A program made the translations under genes and the position numbers. From Chloroflexota bacterium (GTDB lineage Bacteria > Chloroflexota > Limnocylindria > Limnocylindrales > CSP1-4), in NCBI GenBank assembly GCA_021786265.1, contig JAJYNP010000318.1, positions 1 to 64,000 of the forward strand: a DNA stretch of 64,000 nt. Reading direction: 5' to 3'. Each line of letters opens with the position of its first letter. Within the stretch, counting starts at the first letter, position 1. A model generated the notes under the pieces. It was given only the letters and a program-made list of their open reading frames with translations. It was not told the DNA's origin and did no database searches. Positions 1 to 8,644 of the stretch are shown here, one piece after another.

Positions 1-130
1 GGAGCCCCATCCTGTCGCGGCCCGATCGTGGGTCATCGCGGTCCATCGTGGCGGCAGACCCGGCGCGCGCTCCCGGGAGTGGCAACTGGCAGAGAGGCTC
101 AACCCGCTGAACGGCCCGACCGGCCCGACC

Positions 131-178
131 CTGGCGCCGGCGAGAACTGGCGCCGGCGAGAACTGGCGCCGGCGAGAA
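131..178. repeat. 16-bp tandem repeat, three perfect copies
   Basis: Three contiguous copies of CTGGCGCCGGCGAGAA. There are no spacers, so this is not a CRISPR. No gene is supported in 1-595; that stretch holds this repeat, the promoter and operator near 343-389, and a second repeat block. Confidence 0.9.
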
Positions 179-342
179 GAGGAGTGGCGCGGAGACGTTG
201 CCCAGCATCTCTTCGGACGCGTTTCCCTGGCTCTCGATGGTCCGCTCGGCGGGCGGGAGGCAGCGCTCCGGGCCGGCGAACTCCCGCGCAGGCGTTCCGG
301 TGCCACGCGTCTGTAGCATGCCGCACCGACAAGACTGCGGTA

Positions 343-370
343 TTGACATCCTGGCCGGGGTGCCTAAACT
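343..370 (+). promoter_or_regulatory. Sigma-70-type promoter of the lacI-ABC-GH13 cluster
   Basis: TTGACA (343-348), a 16-bp spacer and TAAACT (365-370) make a near-consensus promoter, unusual in such G+C-rich DNA. Predicted transcription start is about 377, leaving a leader of roughly 220 nt before the LacI-family gene at 596. Confidence 0.65.
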
Positions 371-375
371 GCGCG

Positions 376-389
376 CTAAACCGGTTCAG
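376..389. promoter_or_regulatory. LacI-family operator at the transcription start
   Basis: CTAAACCGGTTCAG is a 14-bp palindrome with one mismatched pair and a central CG step, the usual form of a LacI/GalR operator. It sits on the predicted start point of the promoter at 343-370, so binding would block initiation. Half-sites of the AAACCGG/GAACCGG type recur downstream in the leader repeats. Autoregulation by the LacI protein at 596 is the simplest inference. Confidence 0.6.
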
Positions 390-393
390 TAAA

Positions 394-517
394 CCGGACC
401 AGCGCCGAGCGAGATGGTTGCGGCACGAACCGGACCCGCGCCGAGCGAGGTGGCTGCGGCACGAACCGGTCAGACGGCGAGGGACGGCGAACCGGTCAGA
501 CGGCGAGGGACAGCGAA
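394..517. repeat. Leader tandem repeats: 36 bp x2 then 26 bp x2
   Basis: 394-429 and 430-465 are near-identical 36-bp units; 466-491 and 492-517 are near-identical 26-bp units. Each unit starts with CCGG and three of the four unit junctions read GAACCGG, matching one arm of the operator at 376-389. Whether the half-sites are functional or incidental is unknown. Confidence 0.75.
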
Positions 518-595
518 TCAGCCGGGCCCCAACCAACCGGCCCGGCAGCGCCCCCCAAGAAATGCGGACCCACAGGACCGCAGGCAGGAGCATCG

Positions 596-1696
596 GTGAC
601 GGAAGCACGCCCCAGGCGTCCCCGCATCGCAGACGTCGCCCAGGTCGCGGGCGTCAGCAAGGCGTCCGTCTCGTTCGCCTTCAACAGCCCCGAGCGCCTC
701 AAGGCGGAGACGGCCGATCGCATCCGGAGCGTCGCCGCGGAAATGGGGTACCGGCCCAACCCGGTCGCGCGCATGCTCTCCGCGCGGCGCACGATGACGA
801 TCGGGGTCCTGACCCCCCAGCCGCTCAGCCAGGTGTTCGCGAATCCCTTCTTCGCGCACTTCGCCGAGGGCGTGTCCGCCGTCACCGAGGAGCGCGGGTT
901 CGGGCTGCTCCTGATCTCACCCCTGCGCGGGTCCCTCGCCAGGGCGCTCGACCACGCCACCGTCGACGGCGTCGTCGCGCTCGGACTCGAGGAGACGCAC
1001 CCCGAGATCGAGGCCATCCGGCGCGCCGATCTGCCCATGGTCCTGGTGGACGCCCCGGCGTGGCCCGAGCATGCGGCGGTCGAGGTCGACGACGAGGAGG
1101 GCGCCCGCGCCGCGGCGCAGCACCTGGTCGACCTGGGGCATCGCCGGATCCTGGTCATCTCGGTGGAGGGTCCAGTGGCCGGCGACGGCCCGTCGGCCGT
1201 GCCCGAGGGCCAGCAGGACGGCGTCATGGCGCGGCGGCTGCGCGGGTACGAGGCCGTCCTCGACAGGGCGGGCAGCCACCTGGGGCCCGAGAGCGTCGTG
1301 ATCGCTCCCGCGTCGTTCGAAGGGGGCGAAGCAGCATTCCTGCGGGCATGGGAGGACGGGCTCCGGCCGACCGCGGTGCTCGCGATGAGCGATGCGATCG
1401 CGATCGGCGTGCTCCAGTCCAGTCGCCACCTGCGACTGCGGGTCCCGCGCGACCTCAGCATCGTCGGCTTCGATGACCTGCCCGTCGGCCGGTTCTCCGA
1501 CCCGCCGCTCACCACGGTGCATCAGCCCGTGCGGCGGAAAGGGGAAGAGGCGGCGCGGCTGCTGTTGGAGGAGTTGGAGGCCAAGCCAGGCAGTCCCGCA
1601 CAGCACCGCGTGCTGAAGACACGGCTCGTGGTGCGGCGTTCGACCGCCGTCCCGCCGGACCTGGTGGGTGACGAGGAGGTGGCGCTGCCGGGATGA
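596..1696 (+). CDS. LacI/GalR-family transcriptional regulator
   Basis: 366 aa. The N-terminal HTH (about residues 10-55) reads IADVAQVAGVSKASVSFAFN, with the LacI hinge helix shortly after (NPVARMLSARR). The rest is a periplasmic-binding-like effector domain ending with the family's typical segment VPRDLSIVGFDDLPVG. It precedes a maltose-type binding protein, two permeases and a GH13 hydrolase, so the effector is probably a malto-oligosaccharide or related glucoside. A palindrome on the promoter at 376-389 suggests autorepression. Residues 190-215 contain an extra loop (GDGPSAVPEGQQDG). Family assignment is secure; effector identity is inference. Confidence 0.92.
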   Translation: MTEARPRRPRIADVAQVAGVSKASVSFAFNSPERLKAETADRIRSVAAEMGYRPNPVARMLSARRTMTIGVLTPQPLSQVFANPFFAHFAEGVSAVTEERGFGLLLISPLRGSLARALDHATVDGVVALGLEETHPEIEAIRRADLPMVLVDAPAWPEHAAVEVDDEEGARAAAQHLVDLGHRRILVISVEGPVAGDGPSAVPEGQQDGVMARRLRGYEAVLDRAGSHLGPESVVIAPASFEGGEAAFLRAWEDGLRPTAVLAMSDAIAIGVLQSSRHLRLRVPRDLSIVGFDDLPVGRFSDPPLTTVHQPVRRKGEEAARLLLEELEAKPGSPAQHRVLKTRLVVRRSTAVPPDLVGDEEVALPG

Positions 1697-1874
1697 CGGG
1701 GGCCTGACGGCCCGACGACGAGGGCCGCCTGACCTGGAAGGGTCGACTGACCCATGGGAGTCCCGCCCACGAGCGGGAGACGGTGTGCGGGCCGGCGACG
1801 GCCCAGCGAACGAGCCAGGGACGAACCGGCATGGGTGCCGGGAACGACCTGGCGATGGGAGGAGAAGCATTCAG

Positions 1875-3167
1875 ATGCGATCCATGAAACTGGCAAGCGT
1901 CCTCGCGACGCTTGCCGTCGTGGCGGGCGCGTGCTCGAGCGCCGCGACCACCGCCCCAACGCAGGCACCGGCAAGCGCGGCCGCTCCCGCCAGCGCCGCG
2001 GCTCCCGCGAGCGCGGCCGCTCCCGCCAGCGCAGCCGCTCCCGCCAGCGCGGCCGCGGCGGCCCCGCTGACCGGCAGCCTCACGATCTGGGAGGCCTACG
2101 GCGCGTCCGGCAACGCCGAGATCACCGCGTTCAAGCAGATCCTCGGGAACGTCCAGACCGCCAACCCCGGCCTCCAGGTCACGCGGGTCGACGTGCCCTT
2201 CAACAACCTCTTCACCAAGTTCGAGACCTCGGCCGCCAACAGCGGCGTGCCGGACCTCTACATCGCCCCGAACGACAGCATGGCCAAGGAGGCCAGGGCC
2301 GGCCTGCTCGCGGACCTCACCTCGCTGCTCCCGCAGCTGAGCAACTTCTCGCAGGCCGCGATCCAGGCCGACACGGTAGACGGCAAGCTCTACGCGATCC
2401 CCGAGTCGATCAAGGGCGTCGCGCTCTTCTACAACACCTCGATGCTGCCGACCGCGCCGGTCACCACTGACGACTGGCTCAAGGACGCCAGCAAGCTCGG
2501 CTGGGTGTACGGCGCCAACGGTGGCGGCGCGTATTACCTGTGGGGCCTCTTCCAGTCCTTCGGCGGCAAGATCCTCGATCCAAACACCGGCAAGTGCGCC
2601 GCAACGGCGAACTCCGGTGTGGCCGATGCCCTGGCATGGCTCCAGAAGGCCAAGGCCGCCGGGATGCACATGTACCAGAACGACACCACGGCCGCGGCCG
2701 ACTTCGTCGCCGGCAAGATCGCCGGCTTCATCGACGGCCCCTGGCAGTCCGGCAACCTCGAGAAGGCTCTCGGCAGCAAGCTCGCGGTGGCTCCCGGCCC
2801 GAGCGGACCCGGTGGCGCCTTCGGCCCGCTCGTGGCCCCCGACGGCTACTACATCAACAAGAACTCCGCGAACGTGAACCTGGCGATCCAGTTCGCGCTG
2901 CAGATGGACTCCGAGGCCAACGAGCAGATCTTCGCGGACCAGGCCGGTCACATCCCCGCGATCAACGGCGTGACCTTCAACAACCCGATCAGCCAGGGCT
3001 TCGCCAACGCCTACAAGACCGGGTTCCCCCGGCCCACGGCCAAGCAGCTCGACAACTACTGGACCCCCTTCGGCAACGCGCTCGCCGCAGCCATCGACAA
3101 GGGCACCTCGCCCGCGTCCCTGGTCGCCACGGCCTGCCAGCAGATGGATAAGGCCAACGGACTCTAG
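1875..3167 (+). CDS. Sugar ABC transporter substrate-binding lipoprotein (maltose/trehalose type)
   Basis: 430 aa, extracytoplasmic solute-binding protein family 1. The start at ATG 1875 is chosen because it begins a signal peptide (MRSMKLASVLATLAVVAGAC) with a probable lipidated Cys20; the frame is open further upstream. An AT/PASAAAP linker of about five 15-bp tandem units (roughly 1970-2055) tethers the mature domain, which begins near LTGSLTIWEAYG. Later segments such as FNNLFTKFETSAANSGVPDLYI and VAGKIAGFIDGPWQSGN are typical of maltose-binding proteins. It would deliver malto-oligosaccharide to the permeases at 3288 and 4395. The exact ligand cannot be read from sequence. Confidence 0.9.
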   Translation: MRSMKLASVLATLAVVAGACSSAATTAPTQAPASAAAPASAAAPASAAAPASAAAPASAAAAAPLTGSLTIWEAYGASGNAEITAFKQILGNVQTANPGLQVTRVDVPFNNLFTKFETSAANSGVPDLYIAPNDSMAKEARAGLLADLTSLLPQLSNFSQAAIQADTVDGKLYAIPESIKGVALFYNTSMLPTAPVTTDDWLKDASKLGWVYGANGGGAYYLWGLFQSFGGKILDPNTGKCAATANSGVADALAWLQKAKAAGMHMYQNDTTAAADFVAGKIAGFIDGPWQSGNLEKALGSKLAVAPGPSGPGGAFGPLVAPDGYYINKNSANVNLAIQFALQMDSEANEQIFADQAGHIPAINGVTFNNPISQGFANAYKTGFPRPTAKQLDNYWTPFGNALAAAIDKGTSPASLVATACQQMDKANGL

Positions 3168-3209
3168 TACCGTCTGACCACTGGCCCCGTCCAGCGGCCA
3201 CAGCAGCGA

Positions 3210-3236
3210 GGGGACGCCGGGCTCTCCGGCGTCCCC
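3210..3236 (+). terminator. Strong intercistronic hairpin after the binding-protein gene
   Basis: GGGGACGCCGG, a 5-nt loop and CCGGCGTCCCC form a perfect 11-bp stem, followed by CTTCC rather than a U-tract. It lies between the binding-protein gene and the permease genes. Such hairpins usually stabilise the binding-protein mRNA or reduce read-through so that this subunit exceeds the permeases. Confidence 0.7.
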
Positions 3237-3287
3237 TTCCAATCCGGCACGGGAGGAGCAACCGATGGGAGCGCGGGAGGTCGACCG

Positions 3288-4295
3288 GTGAGCGTCCTCG
3301 TATCGACCGCGGCGACACCGCGCCGATCCTGGTGGCGGCGCACGCAGAACGCGCGCGCGGCCTACTTCTTCCTGCTGCCCGCGCTCCTCGTGATGGCGGT
3401 CATCACGTTCTACCCGCTCGTGTTCCAGGTCTGGATGTCGTTCACCGACTACGGCCTGAAGAACCTCAACCCCAGGGCGCCGGCGCCGCCCTACGTGGGG
3501 TTCGACAACTACCTGCGCATCCTGCAGAACAACATCGTCATCCCGAACTTCGACTTCATGCGGGTGCTCGTCTTCAACCTCTGGTGGGCGCTCTCGAACG
3601 TGGTCATCCACGTCGTCCTGGGGGTCCTGATCGCGATCATCCTCAACACGCAGGGTCTCTGGTTCAAGCGCGTCTATCGGGCCATCTACATCGTGCCCGT
3701 GGTGATCCCGCCGATCATCGTGGCGACGGTCTGGCGGAACATGTTCGATCCGACCAATGGGGCGGTCAACTTCCTGATCGACATCATCTTCCGGCTGCCC
3801 CCCGGCGGCTTCAACCTCGACTGGCTGAACCAGCCCAATCCGATCATCGCGGCCGGCCCGTTCGTGCTGCCGCTCGCGTATTTCGCCCTGCTCGCGGCGA
3901 ACGTGTGGCTCGGCTGGCCGCTCAACTCGGTGGTCGCGACCGGCGCGCTGCAGAGCATCCCCACCGAGCTGTACGAGGCGGCGGAGATGGACGGCGCCGG
4001 GGCGTGGGACAAGTTCAAGGCCGTCACGCTCCCATTCCTGCGGCCGGCCATGCTGCCGTACGCGATCTACGGCTTCGTGATCACGTTCAACCTGTTCTAC
4101 CTCTCGTACTTCATGTCCGGCGGCGGTCCGTTCGGCCAGACGGAGCTGCTCGTCACCACGGCGTACCGGTTGGTCAACGAGCAGCAGCTCTACGGCGTGG
4201 CCGCGGCGTTCGCCGTGTTCCAGTTCTTCATCCTGCTGGCGATCACGCTGGTGACCAACCGGCTGGCGAAAGCGACGGCGCAGTTCGATGCGTGA
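3288..4295 (+). CDS. Sugar ABC transporter permease, MalF type
   Basis: 335 aa integral membrane protein. The GTG start at 3288 has GGGAGG (3275-3280) at a 7-nt distance; a nearby ATG at 3265 is out of frame. TM1 is AYFFLLPALLVMAVITFYPLVF (about residues 24-45), with further segments to about 325. The coupling loop typical of the family is present (ELYEAAEMDGAGAWDKFKAVTLP, about residues 225-247). It pairs with the MalG-like protein at 4395. No ATPase is encoded in this cluster, so a shared MsmX/UgpC-type ATPase elsewhere is likely. Confidence 0.93.
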   Translation: MSVLVSTAATPRRSWWRRTQNARAAYFFLLPALLVMAVITFYPLVFQVWMSFTDYGLKNLNPRAPAPPYVGFDNYLRILQNNIVIPNFDFMRVLVFNLWWALSNVVIHVVLGVLIAIILNTQGLWFKRVYRAIYIVPVVIPPIIVATVWRNMFDPTNGAVNFLIDIIFRLPPGGFNLDWLNQPNPIIAAGPFVLPLAYFALLAANVWLGWPLNSVVATGALQSIPTELYEAAEMDGAGAWDKFKAVTLPFLRPAMLPYAIYGFVITFNLFYLSYFMSGGGPFGQTELLVTTAYRLVNEQQLYGVAAAFAVFQFFILLAITLVTNRLAKATAQFDA

Positions 4296-4394
4296 CGTCC
4301 GAGTGGTGTCCCGGACCCGCGGGTTGCCCGGCGCCCGACGCTCGCGTGCCGTCCGACTGATTCCCGTCCCATCTGCGTTCCGGAGGAGCCGGCC

Positions 4395-5330
4395 ATGACC
4401 GCCCAGATCGGCGCAGTCACCCGGGCCACCACGAGGCCCGTCGCCGCCGAGGCCACGCAGCGGCAGCGCCGGCTTCCGCTCAGGCGCCAGCTCATCCTGC
4501 AGCTGGTCTGCCTGTTCATCGCCCTCACGGTCCTCTTCCCGATCCTGTGGATCGTCAGCATGGCGATCGACCCGCGCAACATCTCGCGTCCCGATGGCCT
4601 GAACCTCATTCCGCCGGGGGCGTCGCTCGCCGCGTTCGCGCAGGTGATCAAGCAGCCCACCGAGAACCCGGTCTCGTTCCCACAACTGGCCGCCAACAGC
4701 CTCTTCATCGCGGTGATCATCTCGGTCGCGAGCGTCGGGATCGGGGTCCTGGCCGCCTATGCGTTCTCGCGCATGGCCTTCCGCGGCCGCGAGGCACTGA
4801 TGATCAGCGTGCTCGCGGTGCTGATGCTGCCTGCCGTGGCGACCCTGGCGCCGCTCTACGTGATGCTGAGCAAGATCCAGATCGGCACGTTCAACCTGCG
4901 GGACTCGCTGTTCGGGGTCGCGCTGGCGGTCACGTCCGGGCAGCTGCCGTTCGCGATCTGGAACATGAAGGGCTACATCGACACGATCCCGCGCGACCTG
5001 GAGGAGGCGGCCGCGGTGGACGGCGCCAGCAGGCTGCAATCGTTCTGGCACGTGATCCTGCCGCTCGCCACTCCCGTGCTCGCGGTGACGGCATTCTTCG
5101 GGTTCATCGCGGGCTGGACGGAGTTCTACTTCTCCTGGCAGTTCCTGGACCAGCCCCAGAACTTCACGCTGGCCATGGCGCTGAACGGGATGGTCGGCCA
5201 GTACGGCACCACGCCGTGGTCGCAGTTCGCCGCGTTCTCGATCCTCGTCGCGCTGCCGGTGTCGGTCGTGTACATGTTCCTGCAGCGGTACATCGTCTCC
5301 GGGCTGGCGATCGGCGGGGTCAAGGGGTAG
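4395..5330 (+). CDS. Sugar ABC transporter permease, MalG type
   Basis: 311 aa. The start has GGAGG about 7 nt upstream. TM1 follows a basic N-terminus (LILQLVCLFIALTVLFPILWIVSMAID). The EAA-type coupling motif is DLEEAAAVDGASRLQSFWHVILPLA (about residues 200-224), and the C-terminus ends in the G-type signature IVSGLAIGGVKG. It forms the second half of the transmembrane channel with the protein at 3288. The 99-bp gap between them shows no other gene. Confidence 0.93.
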   Translation: MTAQIGAVTRATTRPVAAEATQRQRRLPLRRQLILQLVCLFIALTVLFPILWIVSMAIDPRNISRPDGLNLIPPGASLAAFAQVIKQPTENPVSFPQLAANSLFIAVIISVASVGIGVLAAYAFSRMAFRGREALMISVLAVLMLPAVATLAPLYVMLSKIQIGTFNLRDSLFGVALAVTSGQLPFAIWNMKGYIDTIPRDLEEAAAVDGASRLQSFWHVILPLATPVLAVTAFFGFIAGWTEFYFSWQFLDQPQNFTLAMALNGMVGQYGTTPWSQFAAFSILVALPVSVVYMFLQRYIVSGLAIGGVKG

Positions 5331-5400
5331 ATCGGCGGGGTCAGGGGATAGGGGCGGCCCGGCGGCCGGCCGGCGATGCCCGGAGGTCGTCCGGACGTTG

Positions 5401-5463
5401 CCCATCGGCCGGCAGGCGGTCCCCATCGGCCGGCAGGCGGTCCCCATCGGCCGGCAGGACGTT
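5401..5463. repeat. 21-bp tandem repeat, about three copies
   Basis: Copies of a 21-bp unit beginning CCCATCGGCCGGCAGGCGG start at 5401, 5422 and 5443, the last diverging at its end. They occupy the 242-bp gap between the permease and GH13 genes, where no gene is supported. Confidence 0.9.
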
Positions 5464-5572
5464 CGCGTCCTCATCGAGCGGCGTCATCGAGCGGCGACCC
5501 GGACGGGGCGCTGCCTGGCGCGCTCTCCCGGCCGTGCCCGCGAACGGGATCGACGTGGCACCATCTGGCCTC

Positions 5573-7135
5573 ATGACGATCGACACGCCCGCGTGGGTCC
5601 GCGACGCGGTCTTCTACCAGGTCTTTCCCGACCGGTTCGCCCGGAGTTCGCGCGTGCCGGCGCCGGGGCCGTTCGAGCCGTGGGCGGCGCCACCCACGCG
5701 GCTCGGCTTCAAGGGCGGGGACCTGCTCGGGATCGCGGAGCACCTCGACGAACTGCAGGACCTGGGGGTCACGGCGCTCTACCTGACCCCCGTGTTCCAG
5801 TCGGCGTCCAACCACCGCTATCACGCCTACGACTACCTGGCGGTCGACCCGCTGCTGGGCGGGACCCCGGCGCTTCGCGAGCTGGTCGACGCGTGCCACG
5901 CGCGCGGGATGCGGATCGTCCTGGACGGCGTCTTCAATCACGCCGGGCGCGGGTTCTGGGCCTTCCACCACGTCCTCGAGGCCGGCGGCGCGTCGCCCTA
6001 CCGGGACTGGTTCGTGTTCGACCGGGCCGGGCTCGACGCCGGGCGTCCGGTGCGCGCCTATCCGTCGGCCGATGAGCAGCGCGCCCTCGACGTGGGCGGG
6101 TCGGCCGACGAGCACATGGCCGGGGCGGCGTCGCTCCGGGTGCTGGGCTACCAGGCCTGGTGGGACCACCCGGCGCTGCCCAAGTGGAACACGGCGAATC
6201 CGCAGGCGCGCGAGTACCTGCTGGGGGTCGCCGAGCACTGGATCCGTTTCGGCATCGACGGCTGGCGGCTCGACGTGCCGGAGGAGATCGACGACCCGGA
6301 GTTCTGGCGTGAGTTCCGCCGGCGGGTGCGCGCCATCAACCCCGAGGCGTACCTCGTGGGCGAGATCTGGCACGAGGCGCCCGCCTGGCTGGAGGGTGAC
6401 CGGTTCGACGCGCTGATGAACTACCCGTTCCTGGAGGCGGTCCTGGGGTTCACCGCCGGGCGCCACCTCGACCGTGCCGTGGTCGCGGGGCAGGCGGAAC
6501 TGGGGCGAACGGTGATGCCGCTGGACGCGGCGGGCTTCGGGGAGCGGATCCAGCGCGCGCTGAGTGCCTACGACCCGGCGGTGGTGGCGGTGCAGCTCAA
6601 CCTGCTGGACAGCCACGATACCCCTCGCTTCGTCACCATGGCGGGCGGGGATCGCGCCGCCCTGCGGCTGGCGGTGCTGCTGCAGATGACGCTGCCCGGC
6701 GCGCCGTGCGTCTACTACGGGGACGAGGTCGGCATGGAGGGGCGCGCGGACCCGGATTGCCGGCGGGCCTTCCCGGCCGATCCCGCCGCGTGGGATGCAT
6801 CGCTTCGGACGTTCGTGCAGGCGGCGATCGCGCTGCGGCGCGCGCATCCGGCGCTGCGGGCCGCGGGGTCGTTCCGGACCGTCGCCACACACGGCATGAC
6901 GCACGTGCATCTCCGGCAGGACGCCGGCGAGCTGTTCGTGGTCGCGGTGAACGCGGGCGAATCGGCGGATCGGGTCGAGGCGAGCATGCCGGAGGCACGG
7001 GGGCGGCGGCTGGTGGTCGAGCCAGTGCCGGGCTGGTCGGACGAGGGGGGCGCCTTGCCGATCGAGGTTGGCGCGGGGCCGGTCGTGCTCGAGGTGCCCG
7101 CCCGGGAGGGGCTGGTGCTCCGGGCGGCCGACTGA
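5573..7135 (+). CDS. GH13 alpha-amylase-family glucosidase (cyclomaltodextrinase/neopullulanase-like)
   Basis: 520 aa from ATG 5573, where homology begins (WVRDAVFYQVFPDRFAR). All four GH13 regions are visible: DGVFNH (I), GWRLDVPEE with the nucleophile Asp (II), YLVGEIWHE with the acid/base Glu (III) and LLDSHDTPR (IV). No signal peptide is present, so it should act in the cytoplasm on imported malto-oligosaccharides. It lacks the extra N-terminal domain found in many cyclomaltodextrinases, which makes the exact specificity uncertain. It follows the ABC transporter genes on the same strand, consistent with uptake followed by hydrolysis. Confidence 0.92.
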   Translation: MTIDTPAWVRDAVFYQVFPDRFARSSRVPAPGPFEPWAAPPTRLGFKGGDLLGIAEHLDELQDLGVTALYLTPVFQSASNHRYHAYDYLAVDPLLGGTPALRELVDACHARGMRIVLDGVFNHAGRGFWAFHHVLEAGGASPYRDWFVFDRAGLDAGRPVRAYPSADEQRALDVGGSADEHMAGAASLRVLGYQAWWDHPALPKWNTANPQAREYLLGVAEHWIRFGIDGWRLDVPEEIDDPEFWREFRRRVRAINPEAYLVGEIWHEAPAWLEGDRFDALMNYPFLEAVLGFTAGRHLDRAVVAGQAELGRTVMPLDAAGFGERIQRALSAYDPAVVAVQLNLLDSHDTPRFVTMAGGDRAALRLAVLLQMTLPGAPCVYYGDEVGMEGRADPDCRRAFPADPAAWDASLRTFVQAAIALRRAHPALRAAGSFRTVATHGMTHVHLRQDAGELFVVAVNAGESADRVEASMPEARGRRLVVEPVPGWSDEGGALPIEVGAGPVVLEVPAREGLVLRAAD

Positions 7136-7143
7136 CCCGCCCC

Positions 7144-7149
7144 TATACT
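7144..7149 (+). promoter_or_regulatory. -10 box implying a leaderless transcript
   Basis: TATACT ends 8 nt before the GTG start at 7158, so transcription would begin at or within a base or two of the start codon. The AGGA directly abutting the GTG is too close to serve as a ribosome-binding site. Confidence 0.45.
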
Positions 7150-7157
7150 CCGCAGGA

Positions 7158-7826
7158 GTGGCTGACCTCCCGTTCACGTTCACCAATCCCGCGATCGCAT
7201 CCCGCCTGGCTCGCCTCGTCGACTGCGACGGGAAGATACCCCGGGCGATCGCGGACCTCGGAGAGATCGCCGGGCGCGACGTGGTGGTGCTCCGCACGGA
7301 GGGCAGGCTCCGGGCGGCTCAGCTCCGGGCCCTTCACGCGCACGTGACCGCGTCGGCCGCCGATGGGCGGGAGCTGCCGCCAGGATGCGCGGACGTGGTG
7401 GTGAGGTACTGGGGCGAGTCGGGCGCCGTCGCCACTCCCGATCACGCGGCGATGACCGCCGCCGAGCGCCTGCTCCGGCCCGATGGGCGACTGCTGATGG
7501 TCATGGACTATGGACGGGACGACGTGGCGCGGCTGCGGCCCGAGGGCGAGACGCCCGAGATCTACCGGGCGCTCCGGGCCCGTGACGCCCAGTACGCGGC
7601 GCAGGGCTTCAAGCTGCGGGTCATCCACGGCTGGTGGCAGTTCGATTCGCTGGAGGATGCCTCGCAGTTCCTGTCGGAGGCCTTCGGCGAACGTGGCCAG
7701 CGGGTCGCCTCGGAGATGCGGCGACCGCGGCTGTCCCACAAGGTGGTGATCTATCGCCGCGATGCGGGCGGTGCGGTCGGTGCGGGCGGCACGGGCGGCA
7801 CGGGCGGCACGGGAGGGGGCCGTTGA
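7158..7826 (+). CDS. Putative methyltransferase-like protein of unknown function
   Basis: 222 aa from GTG 7158. The middle resembles part of a class I SAM-methyltransferase fold: ADVVVRYWGES (a core strand) and AAERLLRPDGRLLMVMDYGRDDV (the post-motif strand of type LRPGGRLLVVD). A classical glycine-rich motif I is not evident, so catalytic competence is uncertain. The C-terminus ends in a short Gly/Thr repeat (AGGTGGTGGTGG) coded by 9-bp tandem units, presumably slippage-derived. The gene is a stand-alone unit after the GH13 gene. Function is not assigned. Confidence 0.6.
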   Translation: MADLPFTFTNPAIASRLARLVDCDGKIPRAIADLGEIAGRDVVVLRTEGRLRAAQLRALHAHVTASAADGRELPPGCADVVVRYWGESGAVATPDHAAMTAAERLLRPDGRLLMVMDYGRDDVARLRPEGETPEIYRALRARDAQYAAQGFKLRVIHGWWQFDSLEDASQFLSEAFGERGQRVASEMRRPRLSHKVVIYRRDAGGAVGAGGTGGTGGTGGGR

Positions 7827-7876
7827 ACGGTGGGCGGCGCCCCGCACCGGCAGCCGCCAGGGCGCAGGAAGCCTGA

Positions 7877-8323
7877 ATGTTCAGGTCTGGCCCGCCAGGC
7901 CGGATGCGGCGTGACGCGAGGGCGACGGGTGCAACCGGCAGCATCCGGGAGCCCCGCGCGGTCGCATCGAGCGGTGGCGCGCGCACGTCCCGGCCGGACG
8001 CGACGACCGGGGTCGCGGCGCGGCCCCGGCTGGACACGACGCAGAGGCTTTTCCTGGTCGCGTTCCTCGGATCGCTGGCGTTCCTCGCCTGGGGGGTCTT
8101 CGACCGGAGCAGCGGCCAGGTCGCCATCCTGGTGGCCGGCCTCCTGGTCCTGTCGCTGACCCTCGCCTCGCTCGCCGTTGCGGGCGCGATCACCGCCTAC
8201 CGGGCGGCGCGCGAGGGAAACGGAGCGCGAGCCTTCTGGGCGGCCCTGGGCGGCGGGCTGGTGGCTCTTGCCGCGTGGGGGTGCCTTGCGGCCGCGGCTG
8301 TGCTCGCGCTGCTCTACGCGTAG
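7877..8323 (+). CDS. Small two-to-three-helix membrane protein, unknown function
   Basis: 148 aa. A basic, low-complexity N-terminal half (residues 1-55) is followed by hydrophobic segments at about 57-75 (LFLVAFLGSLAFLAWGVF), 82-106 (VAILVAGLLVLSLTLASLAVAGAI) and 120-147 (AFWAALGGGLVALAAWGCLAAAAVLALL). No recognised domain. The true start may be an internal codon closer to the first helix. Length and hydropathy pattern support a real coding region. Confidence 0.55.
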   Translation: MFRSGPPGRMRRDARATGATGSIREPRAVASSGGARTSRPDATTGVAARPRLDTTQRLFLVAFLGSLAFLAWGVFDRSSGQVAILVAGLLVLSLTLASLAVAGAITAYRAAREGNGARAFWAALGGGLVALAAWGCLAAAAVLALLYA

Positions 8324-8567
8324 GGCGCCCCACCGGCCCGTCCCGCCGCGCCCGCGCCCCGGTGCGTGCTTCACCCGTCCCGCCGCGCCCGCGCCCGGGT
8401 GCGTGCTTCACCTGTGCCGTGCGCCCCGCGCCTCGCGCCTCGCGCCCGGGTGCGTGCTTCGCGCCTTGCGCCCCGGGCCCCGCGCCTCGCGCCCGGTGCG
8501 TGCTTCGCGCCTTGCGCCGGCATCGTTGGCCTGTTCCCGGGTGGCGCGATGTACACTGCCGGGCCGG
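8324..8567. repeat. G+C-rich repeat tract upstream of tRNA-Glu
   Basis: Irregular repeats of GGTGCGTGCTTC, CGCCGCGCCCGCGCCC and CGCGCCTCGCGCC fill the gap. No gene is supported. TACACT at 8552-8557, about 10 nt upstream of the tRNA, is a plausible -10 box for it. Confidence 0.6.
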
Positions 8568-8644
8568 GGCCCCATCGTCTAGAGGCCCAGGACGCCGCCC
8601 TTTCAAGGCGGAGATCAGGGGTTCGAATCCCCTTGGGGCTACCA
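8568..8644 (+). tRNA. tRNA-Glu (UUC)
   Basis: 77 nt including an encoded CCA. The acceptor stem GGCCCCA pairs with TGGGGCT (one G-U at position 1-72). The anticodon stem CCGCC/GGCGG carries loop CTTTCAA, giving anticodon TTC. The T arm is AGGGG-TTCGAAT-CCCCT. The D-arm core GTCTAGAGGCCCAGGAC matches bacterial tRNA-Glu. An inverted repeat at 8647-8688 (GCCGCGGCC/GGCCGCGGC) may help 3'-end formation. Confidence 0.96.

Noticed and set aside
1509..5474. 1321-codon open frame on the minus strand opposite the ABC transporter genes
   Set aside because: Its product is a compositionally biased Arg/Asp/Val/His string, and the opposite strand encodes well-conserved transporter proteins. Long antisense frames are expected at this G+C content.
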